Below are positions 1 to 8,265 of a stretch of 64,000 nucleotides of DNA, piece after piece. Within the stretch, counting starts at the first letter, position 1. Each line of letters opens with the position of its first letter. The notes beneath the pieces were generated by a model. It was not told the DNA's origin, searched no databases, and saw only the letters and a list, made by a program, of their open reading frames with translations. Location: the NCBI RefSeq assembly GCF_000739775.1, contig NZ_BBJH01000048.1, forward strand, positions 1-64,000, written 5' to 3'. The DNA comes from Paraburkholderia heleia NBRC 101817. GTDB taxonomy: Bacteria; Pseudomonadota; Gammaproteobacteria; Burkholderiales; Burkholderiaceae. The position numbers and the translations under genes are program-made.

Positions 1-186
1 GGAACCTGTCGCCTGGGTGTCGTCGTGCCGCGGGAGCCCGCTAGACGGTGTCGCGTCGGGCCGGGCTGACTTTCCCCCCCTTATTTTCAGCCGTATCGAC
101 AGTGCCATGGGTGCGTGGGAGGGAGGCCGCATCCGCCGTTCCCCCGGTGCCCTGAATTCTCCAGTCGGCGGCATCGCCATCTTGCC

Positions 187-205
187 GTAATGACGCAGTC
201 ATTAC
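187..205. promoter_or_regulatory. Palindromic operator upstream of the toxin-antitoxin pair
   Basis: GTAATGAC-GCA-GTCATTAC is a perfect 8-bp inverted repeat with a 3-bp spacer. It lies where a -35 element would be for the -10-like TATACT at 214-219, about 50 bp before the antitoxin gene. Antitoxins of this RHH class usually repress their own operon by binding such palindromes. The palindrome is seen directly; its role as the operator is inferred. Confidence 0.6.
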
Positions 206-213
206 GATTCTGT

Positions 214-219
214 TATACT
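214..219 (+). promoter_or_regulatory. -10 element (TATACT) for the TA operon
   Basis: TATACT matches the sigma-70 -10 consensus at five of six positions. It sits 32 bp before the antitoxin ATG. The palindrome at 187-205 overlaps the expected -35 position, so a bound antitoxin would block RNA polymerase. Confidence 0.5.
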
Positions 220-251
220 CTAGCCTTCTCCAGTTTTTCAGGGAGGCCTCT

Positions 252-554
252 ATGCCTACCCCACACGCTGTCGCTCCAAAGCGCGAGGCGCTCAACATGC
301 GAATCACGTCCGACGAGCGCAATCTGATCGACCGGGCCGCAGCTGCTCGGGGCCAGACGCGCACCGACTTCATTCTCGCGGCAGCGCGCGCCGCGGCTGA
401 GGAAACGCTTGTCGAGACGGCGCTCGTCCGAGCGACACCCGAGGTCTTCGCCGAGTTCATGGCGCGCCTCGACGCTGCGCCTGCGCCGAACGAGCGCCTC
501 AAACGCACCATGCGCACACCCGCACCCTGGGACGCTCCCAGCGGAGCGGCATGA
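252..554 (+). CDS. DUF1778 (TacA-like) antitoxin
   Basis: This 100-aa protein has the N-terminal pattern of DUF1778 ribbon-helix-helix antitoxins: basic residues, then NMRITSDERNLIDRAA, then a hydrophobic helix (TDFILAAARAAAEE). The C-terminal tail would wrap around and neutralise the acetyltransferase toxin made by the next gene. The stop codon overlaps the toxin start as ATGA, so the two are translationally coupled with the antitoxin first, as usual for the family. A GGAGG sequence precedes the ATG. Autoregulation through the palindrome at 187-205 is likely. The family call is strong, though not tested functionally. Confidence 0.85.
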   Translation: MPTPHAVAPKREALNMRITSDERNLIDRAAAARGQTRTDFILAAARAAAEETLVETALVRATPEVFAEFMARLDAAPAPNERLKRTMRTPAPWDAPSGAA

Positions 555-1042
555 CGCTGCGCGCACCAGAGCCCCTCTATAGCCACCATGTGCTCAAAGC
601 CTTCGAGTCGGGGGAACCGAGCCTCGATGAATGGCTGAGGCGTCGCGCGCTCAAGAACCAAGCGAGCGGCGCCACGCGTACCTTCGTCGTCTGCGACGAT
701 GCGGGAGTGATCGCCTACTACGCGCTCGCCTCGGGCGCTGTCGATGTCGACGCGGCGCCAGGCCGTTTCCGCCGCAACATGCCTGATCCTATCCCCGTGG
801 TCGTGCTCGCACGGTTGGCCGTCGATCGGGCTTGGCAGGGTAAAGGCGTGGCTCGGGCACTGATGCGCGATGCCGGCGCGCGCATCGCGCAGGCAGCGGA
901 CGTAATAGGGATTCGCGGCGTCATCGCGCACGCGCTCAACCAGGACGCGCACCGCTTCTATCTCGCGCTGGGCTTCGAGGTCTCGCCGCTTGCACCGATG
1001 ACCGTCACGATGACGCTGGCGGACCTGAAGGCCGCGCTCTGA
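551..1042 (+). CDS. GNAT acetyltransferase toxin (TacT-like)
   Basis: This 163-aa GNAT-fold protein has the acetyl-CoA pyrophosphate loop QGKGVA (residues 96-101) after the typical beta-4 strand VVVLARLAVD. Near the C-terminus FYLALGF carries the tyrosine that serves as general acid in this toxin family. Relatives such as TacT and AtaT acetylate the amino group of charged tRNAs and stop translation. Its place directly behind a DUF1778 antitoxin with an ATGA overlap supports a toxin role over a metabolic acetyltransferase. Length is normal for the family and no catalytic loss is visible. Confidence 0.85.
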   Translation: MTLRAPEPLYSHHVLKAFESGEPSLDEWLRRRALKNQASGATRTFVVCDDAGVIAYYALASGAVDVDAAPGRFRRNMPDPIPVVVLARLAVDRAWQGKGVARALMRDAGARIAQAADVIGIRGVIAHALNQDAHRFYLALGFEVSPLAPMTVTMTLADLKAAL

Positions 1043-1228
1043 TCCAGCGCGACACAAGCCTCTTGGGGCTGTGGATGACCATTTGGCACCGTGATCCTTC
1101 AGAGGTCGCCCAGTTTGAGACGTTCGACGGTTGCAGCTAAGTCCTTGACAATTAAGCTAGAGCGAGTGTGGCGAGGAGAATCGGAAGCGCATCGCTACGG
1201 TAATCGTTACGAAACAGGTGCTCCAAAA

Positions 1229-1870
1229 ATGAAAATATACGTGCTATCGATGCTGCTTTGTGTCGTAACCGCGACCTTCACGGTGACGGCAACAGCACAG
1301 GATTCGGCATCGGGTGAGGGTACAAGTTCTCCTTCGACCATGGTTAGTGGCGATTATGGCGACGGTATGCTTATCGGCGTGAACCCCGCCACCCAGGCTG
1401 TCACGGGCTATTATTCGGCAGATAACATCAATGGGCAGTTCAGCTGTATTTTCTATCTGACCGGCAAGCTGGGTAGATCTCCAATCCCTGTTTCGACCTA
1501 TTTTCCAGAAACGCCTGAGGAGAAGATTAAAGGCAAGCTGTTCCTGGATGCACCCGATAAATTCAAGGTGCGCTTGTCAACCGAACACGGCGGCTGCTGG
1601 AACGTTATGCATTTTGCCGATGATGGTTATCCTGCCGAATTCACCTTGGTTGCGAGACACCATTGGTTGTCGATCGCAGTAGTCAAAAGCGATCGAGCCT
1701 ACTTCTACGACACGCCCACGAGTCTGCAGCATCGTCGAGCTTACATTGTGCAGGGAGACGGTGTCGGTGTGCGTGCAGTGCAGCCGGGTTGGCTCCAAGT
1801 GGACTTCCTGCGAGATAACAAGATGACGTCGGGTTGGATCAGACAGTCTGAAGTATACCCAGTCGAATAA
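1229..1870 (+). CDS. Secreted hypothetical protein
   Basis: I do not recognise this 213-aa protein. The ATG at 1229 was chosen because it starts a clear Sec signal peptide: MK, a hydrophobic core, then a likely cleavage after TATAQ or nearby. The frame stays open upstream to 1091 but that part looks unlike a protein. The mature part has only a few cysteines, and its last 60 residues (VQGDGVGVRAVQPGWLQVDF and then W-I) resemble an SH3-like beta barrel used for cell-wall or ligand binding. That resemblance is only suggestive. Codon use is less GC-rich than in the nif genes, consistent with a recently acquired stretch. It stands alone between the TA pair and the AraC gene. Confidence 0.65.
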   Translation: MKIYVLSMLLCVVTATFTVTATAQDSASGEGTSSPSTMVSGDYGDGMLIGVNPATQAVTGYYSADNINGQFSCIFYLTGKLGRSPIPVSTYFPETPEEKIKGKLFLDAPDKFKVRLSTEHGGCWNVMHFADDGYPAEFTLVARHHWLSIAVVKSDRAYFYDTPTSLQHRRAYIVQGDGVGVRAVQPGWLQVDFLRDNKMTSGWIRQSEVYPVE

Positions 1871-2223
1871 TCAAGCCAACGCGACCGTTTAGGCACGAGG
1901 GGCGATCGGCGCACTCGACCGTGGGGCACGGTGCGTGCCAACAAGGGTCAGCCGACTGCCACTTGGATCGACATTGGAAGGTCCGCTCCATCCCGAGAAG
2001 CTGTCAATCAATCATCTCCCTTTCCGCCGAGCCGTCACGCAGGGTGGCTGATCGAAAGCCGGCGCGCTGCTATCGGGACCGGCAGGGCAAGCGCACGAAT
2101 GAACTGGACAAGTTCAGCGGTCGCTTCGAGCGCAGCGTTGTGCCGGCGGAACTCGCTAATGCGGTCCCATCCGGTGAATCGTTTGGTATCCGCTGCAGTT
2201 CGGTTGCACCAGCGCAGTGGCTG
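1871..2223. other. Intergenic stretch without recognisable gene
   Basis: These 353 bases lie between two convergent genes. Open frames here have no recognisable protein pattern and overlap each other. No tRNA, repeat or IS end was seen. Confidence 0.5.
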
Positions 2224-3144
2224 TTATCGAGGCTCAGTTTCGAGCGTCGATGCGGACCAGTTGAACGCCGTCTTCATCTGGTCGACTTCTTCTGTCGGCG
2301 ACCGACCGAATGCTCGCTTGAATTCCCGGCTGAATTGCGAAGGACTTTCGTAGCCGACCATCGCGGACGCGGCGGCTACCGTCAACCCGGTGCGGATCAT
2401 CAACAAACGCGCCTGATGCAGTCGCGTTGCCTTTAGATATTGAATCGGCGTCGAGTGGGTCACAGCCTTGAAATGGCGGTGAAACGTCGGGACGCTCATG
2501 CCGCTTTCGTTGCTCAAGCTATCGACGTCGATATGCTTGTCGTAATCGCTGTGGATACGGCGTAGCGCTCGCGCAATCTGCGAGAAATGACCGGTCGTCG
2601 CGAGCGACGCACGCATTGCATCGCCTTGCTCGCCCGTCAGCACCAGGAAAAATATCTCTTGTACCGCGAGGGGCGCGACGATTCGCGCCTCCAACGGCGA
2701 GCCAAGCGCCTCCAGAAGACGAAGCAGGGTGTTCGAAAGTCGACCGTTTAATGGCGTGGAATAGATCCCTCGTGGCGTCACGGGTGCTTTCCGTCCGGGC
2801 GTATCCACGCTGAGCATCAGGTCTGCGATAAAGCTCGCATCAAGGCGAAGGGTGACGGCGAGAAATGGTTCCTTGGGTGTTGCTTCAGTTTCCGTAGAAA
2901 ACGGCAATGGCACTGACAGCACAAGATAGTGATTCGTGTCGTAGAGAAAGACCTCATCTCCAAGGAACCCGCGCTTGCGGCCCTGGCAGACGAGAACGAT
3001 GCTCGGCTCGTACAAAACAGGCGTGCGGCCGAGAGAACGATTTGCACGAACAAAGCTGACTCCATCCAGCATCGATGCCGTATATCCCTCGTTCGGCGCA
3101 AGCCGCTCGATCAGCCTGACGACTCGCCTCTGGCTCTCTGGCAT
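2224..3144 (-). CDS. AraC-family transcriptional regulator
   Basis: The C-terminal third has the double helix-turn-helix of AraC/XylS proteins: SLSNESGMSVPTFHRHFKAV for the first and AASAMVGYESPSQFSREFKR for the second. The N-terminal part resembles the AraC_N cupin-type sensor of the CmrA group. I chose the ATG at 3144 (306 aa) because GGGAGGGGAGG lies directly before it; the frame stays open to 3252. The gene is transcribed away from an SDR oxidoreductase, and in this family the divergent oxidoreductase is commonly the target. The effector is unknown. Confidence 0.85.
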   Translation of the reverse strand: MPESQRRVVRLIERLAPNEGYTASMLDGVSFVRANRSLGRTPVLYEPSIVLVCQGRKRGFLGDEVFLYDTNHYLVLSVPLPFSTETEATPKEPFLAVTLRLDASFIADLMLSVDTPGRKAPVTPRGIYSTPLNGRLSNTLLRLLEALGSPLEARIVAPLAVQEIFFLVLTGEQGDAMRASLATTGHFSQIARALRRIHSDYDKHIDVDSLSNESGMSVPTFHRHFKAVTHSTPIQYLKATRLHQARLLMIRTGLTVAAASAMVGYESPSQFSREFKRAFGRSPTEEVDQMKTAFNWSASTLETEPR

Positions 3145-3343
3145 CCTCCCCTCCCTCGCACGTTTGTCGCTGACGATCACCAATATATTAGATATGGGGC
3201 GCCGGTATGCTCGTTTGATACTAATAGGCAAGGGTTCGAGAACCGCAGCCATGGCTCGTCAGACATCTGGGATGTAAATTCACTTCCACGATTTCGAACC
3301 GATCTTCTGATGGCTCGGCAAATCGATTTTTGAGGAAACGAAA

Positions 3344-4102
3344 ATGCAAGATATCAATGAGGTTGAAGGCAAAGTCGCGATCGTCACTGGCGCGGCTAGC
3401 GGCATTGGACGCGCAATCACTGACCTGCTCGTGGCACGTGGCGCACATGTGGTGGCGGAGGACATCGACCCCGCTGTCGAAGCGCTGGCAGGACCGAACG
3501 TCGTGCCGCTCGTCGCCGATATCTCCGTCGATGGCAGCGCGGAAAAAGCGGTGGCGCTAGCCATCGAACGGTTTTCGCGGCTGGATCTGCTCGTAAACAA
3601 TGCGGGCATCATCATCAACAAGCTGGTGGTGGACATGTCGCGCGACGACTGGGAGCGCATTATGAATGTCAACGTGACAGGTGCCTTCCTGCATTCGCGC
3701 GAAGCCATAAAAGCGATGATCCCACAGCGTTCCGGTGCAATTATCAACGTGGCTTCTTATGCATCGTACTTTGCATTCCCTACGATTGCTGCTTATACCG
3801 CATCGAAAGGCGCACTTGCGCAGCTGACGCGAACGCTTTCCCTGGAGGCGATCGAATACGGCATCCGAGTCAATGCCGTTGGCTCTGGCGACGTACTCAC
3901 CAACATCCTCAATAACGTGGCGCCTGACGGCAACGGCGTCGGGGCGTTAGCTACGCACGGAGAAGGCGCTCCGATCGGCCGAGCGGCCAACCCGGAAGAA
4001 ATCGCGGAAGTTGTGCTATTTCTTGCCTCCGAGCGAGCCAGTTTCATGGTCGGATCAGTCGTGATGGCTGACGGCGGAATGAGCGTGAAGGTAGGCTCGT
4101 AG
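3344..4102 (+). CDS. SDR-family NAD(P)-dependent oxidoreductase
   Basis: This is a classical short-chain dehydrogenase of 252 aa. The TGxxxGIG dinucleotide motif is at residues 15-22, NNAG at 85-88, the catalytic Ser in the NVAS region and Y151-x3-K155. The substrate cannot be read from sequence. It is divergent from the AraC regulator. The stop codon TAG ends on the first G of the left inverted repeat of the IS6-type element, so the IS lies exactly at the end of the gene. The protein still ends in the usual DGGMSV region, so it is probably intact. Confidence 0.88.
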   Translation: MQDINEVEGKVAIVTGAASGIGRAITDLLVARGAHVVAEDIDPAVEALAGPNVVPLVADISVDGSAEKAVALAIERFSRLDLLVNNAGIIINKLVVDMSRDDWERIMNVNVTGAFLHSREAIKAMIPQRSGAIINVASYASYFAFPTIAAYTASKGALAQLTRTLSLEAIEYGIRVNAVGSGDVLTNILNNVAPDGNGVGALATHGEGAPIGRAANPEEIAEVVLFLASERASFMVGSVVMADGGMSVKVGS

Positions 4103-4662
4103 GTTTTGTCGCAGTAACGATTGCAGGACAATCAAGGTTAGATATGATAGGACTACTTATGTAACCAACGAGTAAAACTGCTCGGCTGGACCGGGCTCGC
4201 CGTTGTTTCTGATCGCCTTCTCAAAGTATCGGCGTGCCGCAACCTTATCCCGGTGGGCTCGCAGCAAAAAGTCGACGGTGTCGCCATTCTCTTCCACAGC
4301 ACGGTACAGGTATCGCCACTGGCCGTTGATCTTGATGTAGGTTTCGTCCATCCTCCAGCTTCTTCCGACCGTGCGCTTGCGCTGTCGAAAGAGTTTCCCC
4401 AATATGGGCAACAATTTCAGCGCCCACCGGTGGACTGTTGAATGATCAACCAGCAGGCCCCGTTCAGACATCACTTCTTCGAGATTGCGCAAGCTCAGCG
4501 GGTACGCAACGTACCAGCGCACGCACAGCAGCATCACGTCCAACGGATAGTGCAGGCGCTTGAGGACCCGCCTGACAGCCGCATTTACCCCGTCCTTCAT
4601 CGCTCCCATCGCCTCTGTATTCAAGTCCTCAGCTTAGCAGACCGCCTTATAGCGACAGAACC
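4102..4662 (-). mobile_element. IS6-family insertion element, internally deleted
   Basis: The ends are imperfect inverted repeats: GGTTTTGTCGCAGTAA at 4102-4117, and GGTTCTGTCGCTATAA read on the other strand, ending at 4662. These match at 13 of 16 positions. The element is about 560 bp against roughly 800 bp for intact IS6 members, and the shortfall lies in the transposase gene. No 8-bp target duplication is visible: the left flank is GGCTCGTA and the right flank GTCCCGGA. A deletion or recombination with another copy may therefore have changed one flank. It is probably immobile on its own. Confidence 0.7.
4157..4624 (-). pseudogene. Truncated IS6-family transposase
   Basis: The first ~140 residues match the DDE transposase of IS6/IS26-type elements, including LSLRNLEEVMSERGL and the first catalytic Asp in WRMDETYIK. 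The protein is only 155 aa against about 235. After NNGEP it jumps to a short tail, GPAEQFYSLVT, that resembles the normal extreme C-terminus. The second Asp and the catalytic Glu are gone. The simplest reading is an in-frame internal deletion of about 75 codons, so the enzyme should be inactive. The IR pair around it supports the family call. Confidence 0.8.
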
Positions 4663-4788
4663 GTCCCGGATCGCATCGCGTGCAGTAGTGATGATCACGG
4701 GAGGCGCGTCCTCGCGCTGCCTCAGGCTGGCAAGCAGCGTCATGTCGTTCTGGTCCGGCAGACCAAGATCAAGCAGGACCAGTTCGTA
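4663..4788 (-). pseudogene. Response-regulator receiver fragment
   Basis: About 42 codons immediately next to the IS right end encode part of a two-component receiver domain: YELVLLDLGLPDQNDMTLL with the phospho-acceptor Asp, followed by PPVIITTARDA with the conserved Thr. Both ends of the domain are missing, and the sequence stops at the IS boundary at 4662. The upstream frame (4789-4998) does not look like a receiver N-terminus. This is a remnant of a QseB/TctD-like regulator broken by the insertion and further deletion. Bases 4789-4998 hold no other recognisable gene. Confidence 0.65.
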
Positions 4789-4998
4789 GCGTATCGTGTT
4801 CGTGTCGTTCCGCTCATCATAGCGGAATGCCTCTGCAACAGATCCCGTTGAAGTACCGCCACCCGTGATCACGTCGCACAGCGTGGAGGAGACGCTGGCA
4901 ACGATCCATTCATGGCCTCGCGACGTACTCATGTCCGCCCCAATCAGCAAGGGACCACGATGACGGGCGGCCAACGTTTCTGATATCCGCGTCGCCAT

Positions 4999-5808
4999 TC
5001 ACCTTCGCATTCTCTTTGTATGGGATGCGAAGCGATCGGTGAGAGGGGAAATTTTCGTGCTTTCGTCGTTGTTCGGCGACCCCGCCGGTGGGAACTGTCC
5101 GCCTAACTGCCGGCTTAGCGCCCGGGCACTTTCCCGGACAGGCGCTATCCATGAGCGTTGTATCCGCTGTAACGGAACGATCAGGGTAATTGCGCCCAGC
5201 AGGTCTTCAAGGGGGCCAAATACCGGTGCTGCGATGCCCGCGAGTTCGGGTGAGCGGTCCCCGGCGAGCAGAAGCACCTGTTCATTCCGGATCTGCTCTC
5301 CGAGCGCGGGGTCGCCAGTGTGCATATAGGCCTGCAATACCCGGCCTGCCGCGCCCCGGTCCAGCGGGAGCAGGTCTCCCGTTTCAATGCTGTCCCTGAC
5401 CGCGTGCGGCGAGGCGATTCGATGAAGACATAGCCTGAATTCACCCTGGCGGACGTAAAACGCGGCGCTCTCCCCGGTCGCTCTGACCAGTTCGTGCAGC
5501 GCGGCGACGGTCCAGTGCGAAAGGGAAAACGACCGCATATAAGCTGCATGGAACCTTGCAACCGCAGGCCCCAGGACGTAACGCCCATCGGGTTGCTGCG
5601 CCACGGCGTGCGCGTGGATGAGAGAGGCGATCAGACGCAGTATCGTGCTCTTATGCAGGCCCGTGTTGTTAGCGATCTCTTTGAGCGACAGGCTGCCGTT
5701 ACCGTTTGCCAGTGCGGAGAGTACGCATAGCGCACGATCGACAGCGGCGACGCCGGACGGTGGCGGATGGCTGATGGCTTGCATGGTGGTCGGGTTGCGT
5801 TCGGGCAC
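4999..5808 (-). CDS. IclR-family transcriptional regulator
   Basis: This 269-aa protein has an N-terminal winged helix (SLKEIANNTGLHKSTILRLI) followed by the IclR effector domain (about residues 90-250). A second in-frame Met (MQAIS, residue 9) is an alternative start. IclR proteins usually control small catabolic operons. No such target lies beside it; the neighbour downstream is IS debris, and the nif-fix operon ends 20 bp from its start codon. The C-terminus runs on into a basic tail, which may be altered by the nearby rearrangement. Confidence 0.85.
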   Translation of the reverse strand: MPERNPTTMQAISHPPPSGVAAVDRALCVLSALANGNGSLSLKEIANNTGLHKSTILRLIASLIHAHAVAQQPDGRYVLGPAVARFHAAYMRSFSLSHWTVAALHELVRATGESAAFYVRQGEFRLCLHRIASPHAVRDSIETGDLLPLDRGAAGRVLQAYMHTGDPALGEQIRNEQVLLLAGDRSPELAGIAAPVFGPLEDLLGAITLIVPLQRIQRSWIAPVRESARALSRQLGGQFPPAGSPNNDESTKISPLTDRFASHTKRMRR

Positions 5809-5829
5809 GACGAGCGGACGGCTACGCCG

Positions 5830-6315
5830 TCACTGGGACCCGGATTGTGCGAGCAATCCCTCTACGACGCCGAACCCGAGTCGGTCGGCCGGATCGAGTA
5901 CCCGGAGCTTCCCGACAAGTTGGCGAGCCTCCTCGCGCTCGTCGCGCCGCACACTGATGAACGCCAGCGCCTTGAGCGTAAAGAGCCAGAAGCGGGCCGG
6001 CCCAGGTATGGAGAAATCGGCGTCTGCGGGCTGAACCGCGTGCCAGTCACGATCGATTGACGCCTGCGCCGCAGCGACGGCGAGGCCCTTTCGGGCGACC
6101 TCGTTTGCTGGCCCCAGTTCGCCTCGGCTCGCGTGGAACTTGTAGAGCAGATAGTACGGAGGCAGGCAATTCGGAAACGTGAGCACCGCCGTCCATAGCG
6201 CGGCGCCCGCTCGCTCGGGTGCCATGCCGCGCGCCTCGTCAACGAGACGCTGCACGGCAGGCGGGACTTCGCCACCGAACAGTTCAGTGGACTCGACACC
6301 AGTGAACAGGTTCAC
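5830..6315 (-). CDS. TPR-like nif-associated protein (paralogue of 22249 gene)
   Basis: This 161-aa protein of helical repeats starts at the GTG at 6315, which overlaps the ferredoxin stop as GTGA. It has the pattern LPPYYLLYKFHASRGEL...ARFWLFTLKALAFISVRRDE..., followed by LRVLDPADRLGFGVVEGLL. The same order of motifs (ALYRFHFYGHRL, RFYLFTLKGLAYLQLRLGE, LRWLDPDDVLGG) occurs in the gene at 22249 in the nifB operon, so the two are clear paralogues. It is the last gene of the nifV-fix operon and follows a [2Fe-2S] protein. A scaffold or adaptor role in Fe-S or nitrogenase maturation is possible but not shown. Confidence 0.75.
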   Translation of the reverse strand: MNLFTGVESTELFGGEVPPAVQRLVDEARGMAPERAGAALWTAVLTFPNCLPPYYLLYKFHASRGELGPANEVARKGLAVAAAQASIDRDWHAVQPADADFSIPGPARFWLFTLKALAFISVRRDEREEARQLVGKLRVLDPADRLGFGVVEGLLAQSGSQ

Positions 6316-6638
6316 CACACAGCCTCCGGTGCGATGAGACGTGCGACCGGCGTGCCGCCTTCGAGATGCGACGTGAAAATTTCTGCCACGTCGTCGGGTG
6401 TCACGCTGCGATAGAGCACCGCTTCGGGATAGACGACCACGTTGGCCCCCTGGTCGCAGGGGCCGAGGCAACCGGAATACGTGATCGCGACCGTTTCGTA
6501 CGCGTTGCGCTTTTGCTGCTCGGCCCAGAAAGCCTGAATAAGGGCGACCGAGCCCTTGCCACCTCCACAAGAGCCGCGTGGATGCTGTGCAGGCCGGTTC
6601 TGGGTGCAAACGAAGACATGTCGTTGTGGTTTGCTCAT
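6312..6638 (-). CDS. Thioredoxin-like [2Fe-2S] ferredoxin
   Basis: This 108-aa protein has the thioredoxin-like ferredoxin pattern: FVCTQNRP near the N-terminus, then C24, and then YSGCLGPCDQG. The likely cluster ligands are C11, C24, C57 and C61. Azotobacter FeS-type ferredoxins of this fold occur in nif regions. The start at 6638 (ATG AGC AAA) was preferred because upstream codons read as low-complexity. It follows fixX in the operon and couples by GTGA overlap to the TPR-like gene. An electron-transfer or cluster-sensing role next to FixABCX is inferred. Confidence 0.82.
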   Translation of the reverse strand: MSKPQRHVFVCTQNRPAQHPRGSCGGGKGSVALIQAFWAEQQKRNAYETVAITYSGCLGPCDQGANVVVYPEAVLYRSVTPDDVAEIFTSHLEGGTPVARLIAPEAVW

Positions 6639-6648
6639 TGCCGTTCCC

Positions 6649-6948
6649 TTAGCCAAATTTGAACAGGATGCCGTGCCCGCCGCGCGGGTATTCCCATTCG
6701 ATGTTGTTGTGCTCCGCGCACAGGATGCGGCAACTGCCGCATTCGAGGCACCCATCCGTGATCAGCGTGACAGAGCCGTTGCCTTCAGCCTTGTAGCACG
6801 ATGCCGGGCACACAAAGGTGCAGCTTTTCGCACCGCACTCGCTGGTACAGACATCCGCGTTCCTGATGCGGATATGCGGCCGCCCCGCGTCCACACGGTA
6901 GCGGTTCTGGAACAGTTTTTCCTCGACGTTGACAGCGACGGTGCTCAT
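6649..6948 (-). CDS. fixX: FixX ferredoxin-like protein
   Basis: This 99-aa bacterial-type ferredoxin carries one classic cysteine set in its C-terminal half (C67, C70, C73, C77) and an N-terminal group at C34, C38, C43, C47 and C51. This is the pattern of FixX, the Fe-S subunit that sits with the FixC flavoprotein. With FixABC it forms the electron-bifurcating complex that uses NADH to reduce quinone and a low-potential ferredoxin or flavodoxin for nitrogenase. Its start overlaps the fixC stop as ATGA. Confidence 0.95.
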   Translation of the reverse strand: MSTVAVNVEEKLFQNRYRVDAGRPHIRIRNADVCTSECGAKSCTFVCPASCYKAEGNGSVTLITDGCLECGSCRILCAEHNNIEWEYPRGGHGILFKFG

Positions 6949-8255
6949 CGAAATGCCCTCCAGAGTTTGTATGCGTCGCCCATGAGGCCGGTGAGCGAGC
7001 GACCTTTGCGAAAGCTCGCGATGACCTCCTGCTTCTTGGTCGTTTTGTCGACGCCGTCGACGGTGATCATTGTCCGGGCGGCGTTCGCAACGAGGTCCGG
7101 GTAGGTCGTGAAGAACTGCGGATTGCGGTGCAGAATGCCCGGCATGTCGCGGTACTTGTGCAGATCCTTCATCACGAAGCTGTTATCCAGCGCGGCCTTG
7201 TACGGCGAAAGTGCGTTTGCACGGTAGCCTCGTCCGGCCGCTTTCGCGTCGATCACCGTTTCGGCGGCGAGTCGCCCGGTCGTCATCGCGAGATTGGAGC
7301 CCTCGCGATGTGCGGCGTTGACGAAGCCGCCCGAGTCGCCCACTATCATCCAGCCGTTGCCGTATACCTGCGGGATAGCATGGAAGCCGCCCTCGGGTAT
7401 CAGATGCGCGCAATACTCTTTCATTTCCCCGCCGGCAATCAGCGGTGCGATGGAAGGGTGGCGTTTCATCTGTTCGAGCAGTACGTAGGGACTCGTCCGA
7501 TTCGGATTCCTCTTGAAGTCGCTCAGCATGCAGCCGACGCCGATGGTCAGCGACTCCTTGTTCGTGTAGAGGAATCCCGTTCCCATCATCCCGTCGGTGA
7601 TCCGGCCGACCATTTCGATCACGACGCCTTCTTCTTCGCCAATATTGAAACGCTGGCGGATCGTATCTTCGGGCATGAAGAGAATCTCCTTCACGGCCAG
7701 CGCGACGTTGTGGGCCTGGATTTCGCCGTGGAATCCGGCCTTGCGTGCAAGCGTGGAGTTCACGCCGTCTGCGAGGATCACCACGTCTGCGTAGACGTCG
7801 CCCTGCTCGCGATCGCATTGCACGCCGACCACCTGGTCGCCGTCCATGATCAGATGGTTGACCGTCGTCTCGCAGATCAGTAGCGCGCCGGCTTCCCGTA
7901 CCTTGGCCGAGAACCACTTGTCGAACTGGGCACGGATGATCGTGTAGCGGTTGTACGGCGGCTTGTTGTAGTCATCGCTACGCATGTGTGTGCCCACGAA
8001 CGACGTGTCATCGAGCATCCACATGCGCTGCTCGATGATGTGGCGCTCGAGCGGAGCATCGTCCCGAAAGTCGGGAATGATTTCTTCAAGCGCTTTCGCG
8101 TAAAGGATCGCACCTTGCACGTTCTTGCTGCCTGGATACTCGCCGCGTTCAACCTGGAGCACTTTCAGGCCAGCCCTGGCCATCACGTAAGCTGCGGCGT
8201 TACCGGACGGCCCGGCGCCGACGACGATTGCATCGAACTGCGAGGGTTTCTTCAT
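6945..8255 (-). CDS. fixC: FixC, electron-transfer flavoprotein-quinone oxidoreductase
   Basis: This FAD-dependent oxidoreductase has 436 aa from the second of two adjacent ATGs (8258 and 8255). The second is better spaced from GAGGAG. The FAD dinucleotide motif GAGPSG follows the N-terminal DAIVVG strand, and GGFVNAAHREGSNLAMTTGR is the second flavin-contact region. Family knowledge places it as the quinone-reducing arm of FixABCX. It lies between fixB (8 bp upstream) and fixX (overlapping), in the standard order A-B-C-X. Confidence 0.95.
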   Translation of the reverse strand: MKKPSQFDAIVVGAGPSGNAAAYVMARAGLKVLQVERGEYPGSKNVQGAILYAKALEEIIPDFRDDAPLERHIIEQRMWMLDDTSFVGTHMRSDDYNKPPYNRYTIIRAQFDKWFSAKVREAGALLICETTVNHLIMDGDQVVGVQCDREQGDVYADVVILADGVNSTLARKAGFHGEIQAHNVALAVKEILFMPEDTIRQRFNIGEEEGVVIEMVGRITDGMMGTGFLYTNKESLTIGVGCMLSDFKRNPNRTSPYVLLEQMKRHPSIAPLIAGGEMKEYCAHLIPEGGFHAIPQVYGNGWMIVGDSGGFVNAAHREGSNLAMTTGRLAAETVIDAKAAGRGYRANALSPYKAALDNSFVMKDLHKYRDMPGILHRNPQFFTTYPDLVANAARTMITVDGVDKTTKKQEVIASFRKGRSLTGLMGDAYKLWRAFR

Positions 8256-8265
8256 CATGTTCTCC

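Noticed and set aside
1..250. Gene or IS end at the left window edge
   Set aside because: No protein-like frame, inverted repeat or RNA was seen in the first 250 bases apart from the TA operator.
41..1057. 338-codon frame on the minus strand over the TA genes
   Set aside because: It is an antisense shadow of the DUF1778/GNAT genes, rich in Arg and Ala with no family pattern.
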